Source of the DNA: Branchiostoma floridae
Taxonomy: Eukaryota; Chordata; Leptocardii; Amphioxiformes; Branchiostomatidae
Assembly: GCF_000003815.2 (NCBI RefSeq)
Contig: NC_049979.1
Coordinates: 6,294,196-6,354,195, forward strand
DNA: 60,000 nt
Direction of reading: 5' to 3'
Below the pieces are notes generated by a model, which was not told the DNA's origin, searched no databases, and saw only the letters and a list, made by a program, of their open reading frames with translations. Below are positions 14,301 to 25,900 of the stretch, piece by piece; the stretch's first letter is position 1; every line of letters begins with the position of its first letter. Both the position numbers and the translations under genes were made by a program.

Positions 14301-14780
14301 AGTCCCTAATATTCAGAAAAATCGCAAGAGAAATTTCTCATTAGAAAGCTAAGATATTCTTAACAGAATCAATACTAAGTTCTTATGCATTTTCTTTTAC
14401 ACTGACATGCTCACACTGCCTAAAGGCTACCTCAAAATTCTCATCACCATTTTTCAATTCTTGGCGTCACAAAGATAGTATCGGCATGGCACAAACATAT
14501 TAAGAAAGCTATACCCAAACTACTCAAAGTCTAACATGTTTAACATCGATGTTATATTTTGTCTCGTAAAAATCTCTGCATCTGCATTATCTGTAACTCT
14601 TACAAGCCCTATGGAAGAAAGCGAGAATATGCTAACCTGAATGCCAGCCTTGTTTAATCCCACTGATTAGCAAAGCAAACATAGAAGCTAAGATTTTCTT
14701 GTCTTTCCATAATTTCATATAACTTTTGTATGCTATATTTTCCACAGTAGTCTAATAGATTTTATTTGACTCTTTTTAAT
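11349..14780 (+). other. FEZ 3' UTR and flank, no other gene seen
   Basis: After the FEZ stop codon no coding region is recognisable. The sequence is A/T-rich and probably begins with a long 3' UTR. The first clear AATAAA on the plus strand that I noticed is at 13802-13807, and ATTAAA occurs near 13645. Either could be the polyadenylation signal; transcript data would decide. Confidence 0.4.
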
Positions 14781-15268
14781 ACAAGGACTGGTATACTATC
14801 TTGATATAGAATTTTAGAACAGATGTCACAGGCCACACAAGGTTGATACGCTCTACATAATTTTATCTTCGCAACTAGACATTTGAAAGTTTGTAAATTT
14901 TGCAACTACGATTGCAGTAAGACTATATTGTCATAACATGTCACTCATTGTTATAGATTGCAACTGTAAATGGATATGGCTCCAATAAGCACAAAAATCT
15001 ATCATTTACAGACTCCAGTTGCCTCCTTGACCATACAAGTTATTCCAAAAGCTGCATGGATTTGGCCTTTTGATATATTATCTTGATGTAGAATTTCAGA
15101 AAAGAACATTTCCAATGTCACAGGCCACACTCTTTCCATAGTTATCTTCTCAAACTAGACTTCCATCTTCATCTGAAAGTCTAAATTTCAACAAAAGTGC
15201 AGAAATCAATTTGCAACTACGACTTCAGTAAGACTATATTGTCATAACATATGTCACTCACTGTTATA

Positions 15269-15846
15269 CGAGGGGCGTGCAATTAGTAATGGTCCTGACC
15301 CATTTCCCATAGCAGGAGATTAATGAAACTTGGCACAGTTATTAGTCTTTCTCTTCATAGGAATCACCCAGAGTTATGCATTTCTCCCATCGTTTGATGC
15401 AGCTCTGGACACCGATTTTGTAGGACACCCCAGGTTGGTCCTCCAACTGATGCCTCATCAATGGCACAAGAGGGACGACCAGGTCTGGGAGCTGTTTCCA
15501 CAGACTTCCAGCCACGTTTGAATTCAGGATGCCAGCGTTTTACAAGGTCATATGATGGGGCATCATCACCATAAGTTTCATTTATTTCATCAAAAGTCTT
15601 CTTTGGTGTGCGTCCTTTCAAATACAAAAACCGGATCACTGCGCGACACTCAACTGGTTCCATTTCACACCTGGTCCATTTCGCACCTGACTAAGTTCAA
15701 ACACCAGTAAATCAGAAACCACAATTAGTTCAGAGCTGTCTTTTGCAACATAACCCATAGAGATATGAATTATTACACATACAAAATTTCATTTAGATCA
15801 GACAACTGGAAGTGGGTCAGGACCATTACTTATTGCACGCCCCTCG
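15269..15846 (-). mobile_element. Internally deleted mariner-family element
   Basis: Terminal inverted repeats begin CGAGGGGCGTGCAATTAGTA on the left. On the right the inverse is ...TGCACGCCCCTCG. The arms are at least 35 bp with few mismatches, and TA duplications flank the element (15267-15268 and 15847-15848). The minus strand encodes the N-terminal helix-turn-helix of a mariner transposase (from the ATG at 15661-15663 to about 15451, including RFLYLKGRTPKKTFDEI). In another frame it encodes a C-terminal tail ending ITLGDSYEEKD and a stop at 15342-15344. The catalytic DDE/D core between them is missing, so this copy is non-autonomous. Confidence 0.85.
15451..15663 (-). pseudogene. Mariner transposase fragment, HTH domain only
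   Basis: About 70 residues match the DNA-binding N-terminus of mariner transposases (aromatic/basic FLYLKGRTP, then YGDDAPSYDLVKRW, then a PRPGRPS turn). The frame runs on to a stop near 15364 but leaves the family at the deletion point. It retains DNA-binding potential without catalysis; no evidence of expression can be read here. Confidence 0.75.
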
Positions 15847-15986
15847 TAGATGGCAACTGTACAAAAAATGTGAAAGGACACGGCTCCAATAAGCACAAAA
15901 ATCTATAATTTACGGACTCCTGTTGCCTCCTTGACCTTACAAACTATTCCCAAAGCTGCAAAGATAAAGCTAGGAGTTTTGATCCT

Positions 15987-16197
15987 TGAATGTAAGTTTA
16001 TCTGTGATGGTACTAATTTTAAGACCCTATATCCGTACACAAAATAAAGCGCTTACCAACAAGCTTTCGACGTCAAACTTCTGGTCTGGATGTGTGACTT
16101 AGGCTTTGGGAAATTTCAACTTAATATGGACTGATCAAAAGCTTGTTGGTAAGGCTTTATTTTGTGTACAGATATAGGGTCTTAAAGTCGTAACGGA
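15987..16197. mobile_element. Palindromic hammerhead-derived element, copy 1
   Basis: The arms are inverted copies around ACAAAATAAAGCGCTTACCA and AAGCTTGTTGG, with AATAAAG near each end. The flanking direct repeat is 12 bp with one mismatch (AGTTTTGATCCT at 15975-15986, AGTTTTGGTCCT at 16198-16209). The minus-strand arm keeps GAAAGCTTGTTGG, the 3' half of a hammerhead core; the 5' half is degraded. Homologous copies are at 46133-46256 and 51256-51493. Confidence 0.75.
16156..16161 (-). promoter_or_regulatory. Candidate XDH polyadenylation signal AATAAA
   Basis: On the minus strand AATAAA lies about 118 nt beyond the XDH stop codon. It is part of the arm of the palindromic element at 15987-16197, so the signal may have been supplied by the insertion. 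Confidence 0.5.
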
Positions 16198-16278
16198 AGT
16201 TTTGGTCCTGTTGCTGCTGCCAGCCTGTGGAAGTTCTTCTTCATCAGTGTCACGGAGCTGTCACAGATCTGGCACCTC

Positions 16279-19200
16279 CTAAAGCTTGATAGCCCAGGGT
16301 CTGAAGCTTCCTGGCTCAGCTGCAGGGAACTAAACATAAGCAGTGAATAACAGTGTTAAAAAAAAACATTGCAGTTTACTTTTCTCAGACATTTGGTAGC
16401 AAAGCAGTATAAAACAAGATTGAAGAACTCAAGATATTGAACCCAAAAGTTCTGGTGCAGTACTGTAACAAGCCGATAGGGGGCTGAAAATCTAATTGTT
16501 TCTAGGTCTCATCAATACCTACCCACATACCAAATATCAATGCAGTCCATTCAGGCATCTAGAGTTATGCTGGTCTTTTATATACACAAATAAACTTACA
16601 CACAAACGCTACCAAAAATATAACCTTGGCAAAGGTAATGATTCTCTACCTGAGCAGTAAACTGGTCCTCGCAGGCCATGCGTATGCACTCAGCTGTTGC
16701 TGGGGAATCAAGTCGGAACGTGCCCTTCAACCCTGCATCAGCCCTGGCAGAGTAGATAGCATCTTTGATGGCAAAAAAGACAGATGAAGCCAGGAAGAGT
16801 GGAGGCTCTCCAACAGCCTGGAGGTGGAGGAACATGGACAGGAGTTATGATCTTTTGTTAGAAATTCTTCAGTTCATATCTGTAATTGTTGAATGCTGCG
16901 ATGCTCGGACAAAAAAATTGTATCACAGCATCTTTACCGGTACCTAATTCTACAGCTGGATGACGTTTTGTGCATCAATCTAATTTGTTTTGTTTCACTT
17001 TAATACCATCCCCATCAATTTCCTGCAAACATCATAGAATCAAGAGACAATATAAGACAAATAAATTGATTACCTTGGATGAGAATATTGCCTTGTCATT
17101 TGGTGCTCCCCTCAGCAGGGACACGTTGAAGTGAATGGGAATGTCAGCAAAGCCTGGAATCTTGTACATGCCAGGTCCTCGTGAGTACAGCACCCCGTCA
17201 GGGGAGTACACCTGCTCTTCCATGGTGAACAAGCCACAGCCCTGCACAAACGCTCCTTCAACCTGGAGGAAAATACAGTGAAATTGATGCAATCCACAAA
17301 TGACAGGTAGAAGGTCAACAAGGCCCACAACTCACTTACCAATACTGGTACAACAGTTGTGGAATTACAGTAAGGCACAGTACTTAAACCAGACCTCGAG
17401 ATATGAAAGCAGGAATTTCTGCTCCAGTACCGTAACAAGTTGCTAACTGGTGCAAAATCTAATTGTTTCCAGGTCTCATCAAGACCTACCCACATACCGA
17501 ATATCAATACAATTCATCTATTAGTAAGCGTTCTCAAGTTATGCTGCTCTTCTACACACACACACACACACACAAATGCTGCAAAAAATATAACCTTGGC
17601 AGAGGTAATAATATGTTGGATTAAACATAACAAAACTACTTGAAAGCATACAGTGACAGTAAACACATAAGATTAGGCACTTCCTGCAGGCACTCACAAC
17701 TTGGAAGGACTGAATGTTGCTTTAATGATAAGGACTCTGCCACCATACCTGTCCAATGTCTATAGCAGGGTTCAGGCTGTCCCCCACGTCCATCACAACA
17801 TCTGTACGCAGAACCTGTGGAGGGTGGCAACAAGTCACTATGTCAAGGGAGCAATGTATACATCTGTATCTGTACGATACTATTGTTGGCATCCATCTGT
17901 CTCGGAAGACAATGGTAGACAGACTGCCTGTCCTGCATGTGACTTTTTAAGGTGACTTTTTAATGTCTCACAGGGACAAGAACTGCATGCCTATGATACT
18001 ATATAAAACATTATTAAAGCTCATCCAGTGTCATCCACTTCAGTTATCGGTGTAATCAGCGACTGTGACTCTCAGGTGTTGGCCCTTAAAAAGAGTCCAA
18101 CTGTAACGCAGCTAGTATTACAGTTGGGCTTTTTTTTTGTAAGGGCAATCACCAGAGGATGAAGTCTTTCGTTATCTTCATATTACCAATAACCAGTATA
18201 TTATATATATAGAAAACTTGCAAGTGTTACCGTGTGGTCCCCTGTGAGGCAATCGATCTCGACCTCAGACACAGCCGCTCCATAGCAGAAGTAGTTAAAG
18301 GGTCTCCCTTCATTCTTCTGCATGTCATACTCTAGTCCTGGGGTCCTGGACAATTTGCAACAATGTATTTGGTAAGTCTTCTTGAGAAAAATTTAGATCA
18401 ACCAAAGGAAAAACAGCCCAATATTGCTGTATAACTACTCTCGATCATCACAATAAGGGGCGGTATAATCCCGCTGTGATATGTGCGAACATGTGTGTAT
18501 GGCGACTTTGAAAAGGTGTCCTTTGACACCTGTTCCGCCATACCCTCCATTGCCATTGTATATGGAGAATTCTAATAAATAAATAAATAAACAAACAAAC
18601 CTGTAGAAACCAGTGGCTGACAGACCAACTCTGTCAAAGTACGCTGCCCGTACCCAGTCATCCCAGGAACCCTTCCCCATGTAGGGCTCCAGTCGTTGCA
18701 GAATGGTCTCACAGCCAATCTGAGAAACAACATGATATGCAAAAGATCAATTCCCTCACACAAGCACAACATCATTTTGAGGATTATTAACATGTCAACT
18801 TATCTACGGTACATGCCATTCATAAGTATTAAATCAAATTGGTATGCGAAGAGAGCCAGCATATCTTGACTGTGAGCAAGAATTGCTCCAAAGATTTATC
18901 ATTCTATAAAACATGTAACAAGATGTCTTCAGACCCAGACCTTGACTGCCATTCCATAGAGATCTGAGCTGGCACTGGCAGCAGTAGGGGAAGAGTTAGG
19001 TACAGTGTTGGTGCTGGTCTCACTGATGTGGATTCTGGTGGTGGGAATCTTCAACACCCTGCTGGCCACCTGGACCATCTTGGTGTGCAGACCCTGCCCC
19101 ATCTCTGTCCCACCATGGGTTAGCAGCACAGACCCATCCGTGTACACATGCACCAGGGCACCAGCCTAGGGAAGATAATACACTCAGACACATCACACAA

Positions 19201-19938
19201 GGAACAACACTGAGATCTACATGTACATGTCATGTAGACACCCTGTGAAAAATCAAGATTCTGTATTTACATACATTAGTAATATTGTTGTGAAAACTGA
19301 AAATGTATTGGAGCTGCAAATATTACTGTTCTCTGAAAGACAAAAATTAACTAAATGTTGAAAGTAAAGACCTAATCCTACCTGGTTGAGGAATGTTGCA
19401 GTAAAAGAAATGCCAAACTTGGTTGGGACAGCTGCCAGACCACGTTTCTTCCACCTGTTTTCCCTGTAAACCACATGAAGATGTTATCGCTTAAATCAAT
19501 TACCCGCCAAAATGGTCGTCAGAGGATTCAAATTATAATTAGTATGACGTCAATGAAAAGCCTGTATATGAGCTCAATTCACTCAAAGATCATTGACCAT
19601 TCAATACAATACAGCAGCTGCACATTCACTGTCCTCAAAGACAAGTGAAAGTTTTAAACTCACCCATTGAATCTGTCTACCCTTTTATTATTGGCTCAAT
19701 TTACTCCAAGATCATTGACTATACAATACAGCAGCTGCACATTGCTAGGAAGTTCACCATCCTCAAAGACACGTGGAAGTTTTAAAACTCACCCATTGAA
19801 CCTGTCCACCTGCCTGCGCCTGGTGTGGAAGTCAGCCTGCTTCAGACACTCCTCCCAGCAGCGCCTGATCTGACACCTGTCCAGCTTCATATTGTAATGA
19901 GTCAGGTCGCCCTCCCGGTGCATGTTTATCTCTCGGAC
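16279..19938 (-). CDS. XDH: XDH exons 27-35: molybdopterin domain, second half and C-terminus
   Basis: About residues 967-1352. Motifs are [21 protein letters not shown] (Phe1009/Thr1010 equivalents), [27 protein letters not shown], and [12 protein letters not shown], whose Glu is the catalytic base (bovine Glu1261). The last exon ends FRPWAIKL and TAG. The segment that reads ENCWKK in mammals reads ENRWKK here, so one of the mammalian cysteines used for conversion to the oxidase form is absent. Confidence 0.93.
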
Positions 19939-22900
19939 CTGCAGACAAGGAGACAAGGATTTGTATGGTAGAAGGAAGTCAAGTGTATCAAATTCTGTCA
20001 GGTAAATGATGTTAACCATGAGAACTACATGTGCTGTACATGTAGTGTGGGGTTAACTCAGGGTTCCATTCTCTCTGTCCGCCCATCATATGGGTTCAAT
20101 ACAACATAGTTCATATGCCAAAAAGTAGTTACTCAAGCAACTGGATATGAATTTGGTAATGGTCAAACGTTTCAACTAGCATCCACTAGTTTTCGTCAGT
20201 GAAATTGTTCATACTTTCACGTGAGACTAGTAAAATTTAATTCTCTACATTTTAATTTTTACTGGCAATTGCTACATCTGATATATACCTTAAGTTGAGA
20301 GATCCCACACTTGACAGCAACGTCAGACATCCAACACTCTGCAAAGAAAAGCCCCTGGGGACCTCCAAAGCCTCTGAAGGCTGTGTTGGATGGAGTGTTT
20401 GTCTTACAAACGTAGCCAACAGCACGGACATTCGGAATGGTGTAGACATTGTCTGAGTGGAATAAGGCTCTATCCATGACCTGTAAAAACATTCAACACA
20501 AACTGCTGAGAAATTAAGATGTTGATGTCATAAATTCACAAAATTATGATGAAGACAGATGATTCTCACATGTCCTCTAAGTCCACCTCGTAGTATAGGT
20601 GGGTAGATTTGCTACTTACCCCACGTGACAGGTCCAAGGAGTTTCCTGCATTACTGTACAGACTGATGTCCAGTGCCAGAACTCTCCCATCACTCATGAA
20701 GCCGACCTACATAATAAAGCATCAGAGTTAGGCCTTACTCCATGAACAGTTTCATCAGGTTGGTTCGTCACTGAATAAAGAGTCTCTTTTTACACACCCA
20801 TTGCTTTATTCTCACCAACATTTTGGTGACCGTCTGTCACCTTCTTCAGGGCAATTCTGACTTGTCCACATTGGGATAGGTGAGCAGCTACACCTCTCCT
20901 GCATCACAATGGGAACCAGTCAGAATTGCCTTGAAGAAGGTGACAGACGGTCACCGAAACCTTGGTGAGAGTTATGCAATGGTTGTGCAAAAAGAGCCTC
21001 TTTATTAAGTTAGGCCTTACTTTTTAGATGCATAATGTCTGTGATTACTAAGCAACATGACATTTTATCATTAGATGTGCTATTAAATGAGAAACACACA
21101 AGTGTCATAAGAGAGACCAAAAGACTCTTCCAAAAGAGAAACACACTTCTTTGTTTCATTTCTTCCACTCAGGACCAATCACTGCCAAACATTCCCGGCC
21201 AAAATAGAACATTTTCTCAGCTTGAAAACAACATCAATATGGCTGCATAACTTTGTGAAATTTCATACAAGAATACAAGAAAGCACAGCATAATAAAAAG
21301 AACTTGTATTTGTTCCTGAAGTTTAGATCTAACTTAGCTAAAATTAACATAATGAGACACCTTGTATTTGGCCAGAAAAGGATGCCTTGTTCCTGTTATC
21401 ACCATGTCCTCGTCTCTGTCAAGCATGATCCTCACTGGTCTCCGCACCCTGGCATGGCAGAGACAGAATAAGTGTGATCATATTGAGACAGATGTAGGGA
21501 CCTGTACTGTAGTTCCTTATTCTACAATCAAAGGATATCAAGTAAGAACTGAAAATGATGATCCCTACCAAACCAAATGCTGAGTAGAATTCAAATCTTT
21601 CCATGTGGAGCCCATTACAAAGAAATGATCAAGACCTTTGCAGTACACAAGCTAGTGGTACTGTTTGGGTTATTGTCCTCCAAAGGGGATGCTGCTAGCC
21701 TTTGATGATGTATTAATTACCATCATCTACAGTACAATAAGGTATCTTGGATGACATGTGGATGACTTACTTGTGAGCTGCCACAGCACAGACTGAAGAA
21801 ATGACACAGGTTCGTGTCTCCTTCCCTCCAAATCCTCCACCTATACAATATACAGACAGATCATGGATATGTTAGTCTTACACACACGCACATACGCACA
21901 CACTCACGCGCACACACACGCATGCACGCACATACAAATGCACGCACACACACACACACACATACACAGGGAAATGTGTGCAATGTGCATTTTAATGAAA
22001 ATTACAGATAAGAAGTCAGTGAATTTCTAGACAAGGAGTAACAAAAGAAATCACCTGAATGGAATGTTATTGAAAAATCTTCTTTGTGCACCTTGAGCCA
22101 TGTCATGTCACAAATGGTGTCAAACACCATCCTCTACAATTCAATACAACTATGTTTTCCCTTTCAGACAGTTGCTTCAAATAACCCTGCTAAGAAAACA
22201 TAACTAGGTTTCCTCACCCATCCTCTTCATCCTGCAGACCACCCTGTTTGCTGGGACACCCAGTGCCTTGGCTGCCAGCATCTAGTGAACAACAGTATCA
22301 CACTTGTTTCTGATACTTTTGGAAGTGTAGAACACAAACAAACAAATGTGAAGAGAAGCTTTCAATGTCATGTTTATGTACCAATAGCGCCACACATTTC
22401 AGCACCAAGGACAGTTGTGTCGTTATTTCATTCTTTTTCTGCTCCCAATGCTGAGTGGCACAAAGGGCAGCAAATCCTGTTTTAGATAAGATTCTAACTC
22501 TCCCAGCCTGTCCATTCACACCAATGAGATAAACAGTTCCTGTGATACTGACCTGTGTCTTTGTGGGGTTCTGTGTGGAGCAGAAGATCTCCATCTCCCC
22601 ATCCTCTCCATGAGGCACCACAATGGCGGCACAGGTCTCCAGGTAGAAGTGCTCCTGCCCACCGATCCTCAGCTCACCCTCAAGGATCTGATACAGAAGA
22701 AAGTAAATTTGTTGATGGAAGAGTTAAGTGTGTTCTGTACAGATCATGGACTGGATGGCCAATGAAACTTCCATCTTATATGCTCACCCCCGGGCCTTGT
22801 CACCAAATCTATCAGGAGATTTTATGTGGAGTTTGGTATTGATGCCAAGGTTTGAATAAAGGAAGGCCATTTGAACATATTCCTAATATATCCATGTACA

Positions 22901-25900
22901 GAGTATCTGAATCCTTATTTGATAGACAGTTGGTGCCTGCAGATGACAGCATCTGTCTACATGATGATATTTTTTTCGTTATTGGTAAATTCATATAGAC
23001 AAACAATCAATACCTGGTCGGCCTTCTCAAATGCCTCTTCCAGATTCCCTTTTTCTATCTTGTTGATGGGATGAAAGAATGACTGGTGCAGAATTGCATC
23101 CTGGAAGCAGGGAAGATGAAAACAAAGATAACTCAGTGCAGTACACCTACATTTGTAATGGTTACCTTTGTCAACTTCAACATATTATTTAAGTATTGTC
23201 CTATTAGTCACTACTTGTGGCCAACTTTGCCAAGTTTTGTATAATTTATGTATTTAACTTGTCTCTAAACAACTGGAGGGTCAAAGGGAAATGGCTTCAA
23301 AACTGCTTAGATCAGACACTTTTCTTGCACATGTTCTGTAGGTACGTCCTACATTTGATCCACAGACCTCAATTGTGATGATTTTAGGCTCCAGGTCTTC
23401 ATACTGCACCACCACTGCTTTAGCTGCCCGTTGCGCATGTGCCTGTGTATCTGCCAGGACAGCACCTACTATTTGGCCAACACAGGTCACCTACAAGGAC
23501 AAAAAGCACATACTAAGTTCTAGCAAAGATCAGATGAAAGCTCCTTGGTTCCAGACTGATGTCCGTTCTTCTACTAAGTACGGTAGCTCAGTCTAATCTA
23601 CATGTGCCTTATACAATGCAATATGTATAATTCATAGTTAAGCAAAATCTTGAAAAGGTTGAATGGCTTTAATCACTTAATAGTTCTGAAGTACAAGTCT
23701 AGTAGGATTTGTAACATTGCTAGAAGTTAAAAATTTAAACCCCATAGCAATAATGCTCCTGTCACTGCACTCAACCCTGCTTAGAAAAAGTTCACTTTCA
23801 TGAAAAAATTCAACAATGCTAGCTAGGGCACAGCACGAAAACAACTATTTAAGCAAAGTTTCAGAGATACGTATAAAGCCCTTAAAGGCGGAGAAATATT
23901 TCAGAAGAGTTTAAGATGTATTAAAGGCATCGGAAACATACATCTGGCATTTACGTAAGATTTCAGCGTGTGTAAATGTAACTTAATCTGTCGTGTTTCT
24001 TTACGTGAATTTTACGTCTATTTTAGTATGCCGAAAAGACAACTTAAATGTCTTAAAAAGTTATAAAAAATAATCCGTATTACTGTTTTAACACTGTGGT
24101 TATATTTTCTGTCAAAACTCACAAATACCGTTTTTCTAGATCTGTTACAAAATACATGTTTACCAAAATTACCTCGGCTATGTCAAATATAATAACCCTT
24201 TATCTGGTGTTTGATAAAGCATTGCGTCATCTTTTTTTAAAACAGTGGCAAGATTTACAGTCAAAACTGACAATTGCGTTTTCCGGTACAAAATTTTATG
24301 TTAATACCTCAGCAAAGTCAAATACAATACTCTTCTGTGTTGTTTGTTCCGAAAGCATGTGACGTATATATTCAATCTTTCTGTGCGCAAGGTTTAATTC
24401 GAACAGGAAAGACCTCTTACGTTTGGCTTATATGCGCTCCCTTACGTTATATGAAACGTTGCGTTTTTCTGTTGAATATACGCCATATATGATTTATTTC
24501 GAACCGTCGTGTACGCAAGGAAGACCTACCCCGTTAGCTTATATGCTGCCAAGACGTATATGAAATGTTGCGTTTTACTGTTGAGCATACGACATGTTTC
24601 ATCTTTGAATCCGTAAAGTTTAAGCGAACTAGGGCAGACCTCCTCCGTTTAGCTTATATGTTGCCAAGACGTATATAAAATGTTGCGTATTTCTGTAAAA
24701 CACACGATATGTTTAATCTTTGAATCCGCGCAGTTTAAGCGAACAAAGTGAGACCTCCCCCGTTTAGCTTATATGTTGCCAGAACGTATTTGAAATGTTG
24801 CGTATTTCTGTGGAACATACGACATGTTTAATCTTTAAATCCGCGCAGTTTAAGCGAACTAGGGGAGACCTTCCCCGTTTAGCTTATATATTGCCAAAAC
24901 GTACATGAAATGTTGCGTATTTCTGTTGAACATACGATATGTTTAATCTTTGAATCCGCGCAGTTTAAGCGAACTAGGGGAGACCTCCCCCATTTAGCTT
25001 ATATGTTGCCAAAACGTATATGAAATGTTGCGTATTTCTGTTGAACATACGACATGTTTAATCTTCAAATCCGCGCAGTTTAAGCGAACTAGGGGAGACC
25101 TCCCCCATATGTTGCCCAAACGTATATGAAATGTTGCGTATTTCTGTTGAACATACGACATGTTTAATCTTTGAATCCACGCAGTTTAAGACTTTCAGCG
25201 AACTAGGGGAGACCACCCCCGTTTAGCTTATATGTTGCCAAGACGTATATGAAATGTTGCGTATTTTGGTTGAGCATGTGACATGTTTAATCTTTGAATC
25301 CGCGCAGTTTAAGCGAACTAGGGGAGACCTCCCCCTTTTAGCTTATATGTTGCCAAAACGTATATGAAATGTTGCGTATTTCTGTTGAACATACGATATG
25401 TTTAATCTTTGAATCCACGCAGTTTAAGACTTTCAGCGAACTAGGGGAGACCACCCCCGTTTAGCTTATATGTTGCCAGAACGTATATGAAATGTTGCGT
25501 ATTTCTGTGGAACATACGACATGTTTAATCTTTAAATCCGCGCAGTTAAAGTGAACTAGGGGAGACCTCCCCCGTTTAGCTTATATTTTACCAAAACGTA
25601 CATGAAATGTTGCGTATTTCTGTTGAACATACGACATGTTTAATTTTTGAATCCGCGCAGTTTAAGCGAACTAGGGGAGACCTCCCCTATTTAGCTTATA
25701 TGTTGACCAAACGTATATGAAATGTTGCGTATTTCTGTTGAACATACGACATATTTAATCTTTGAATCTTCGCAGTTTAAGACTTTCAGCGAACTAGGGG
25801 AGACCTCCACCGTTTAGCTTATATGTTGCCAAGACGTATATGAAATGTTGCGTATTTCTGTTGAACATACGACATGTTTAATCTTTGAATCTTCGCAGAT

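Larger units (their letters stand above)
14790..15965 (+). repeat. Tandem duplication, second copy interrupted by a mariner element
   Basis: Unit 1 (about 14790-15054) and unit 2 (about 15071-15961) share a series of diverged matching blocks. One is a block about AAGACTATATTGTCATAACAT; another begins CTCCAATAAGCACAAAAATC. Unit 2 is longer only because a 578 bp mariner-type element sits inside it at the sequence that reads GTTATAGAT in unit 1. Confidence 0.8.

Noticed and set aside
15364-15450. C-terminal part of the open frame in the mariner element as real protein
   Set aside because: It is the wrong frame of the transposase tail after the internal deletion; the tail reads correctly in another frame.
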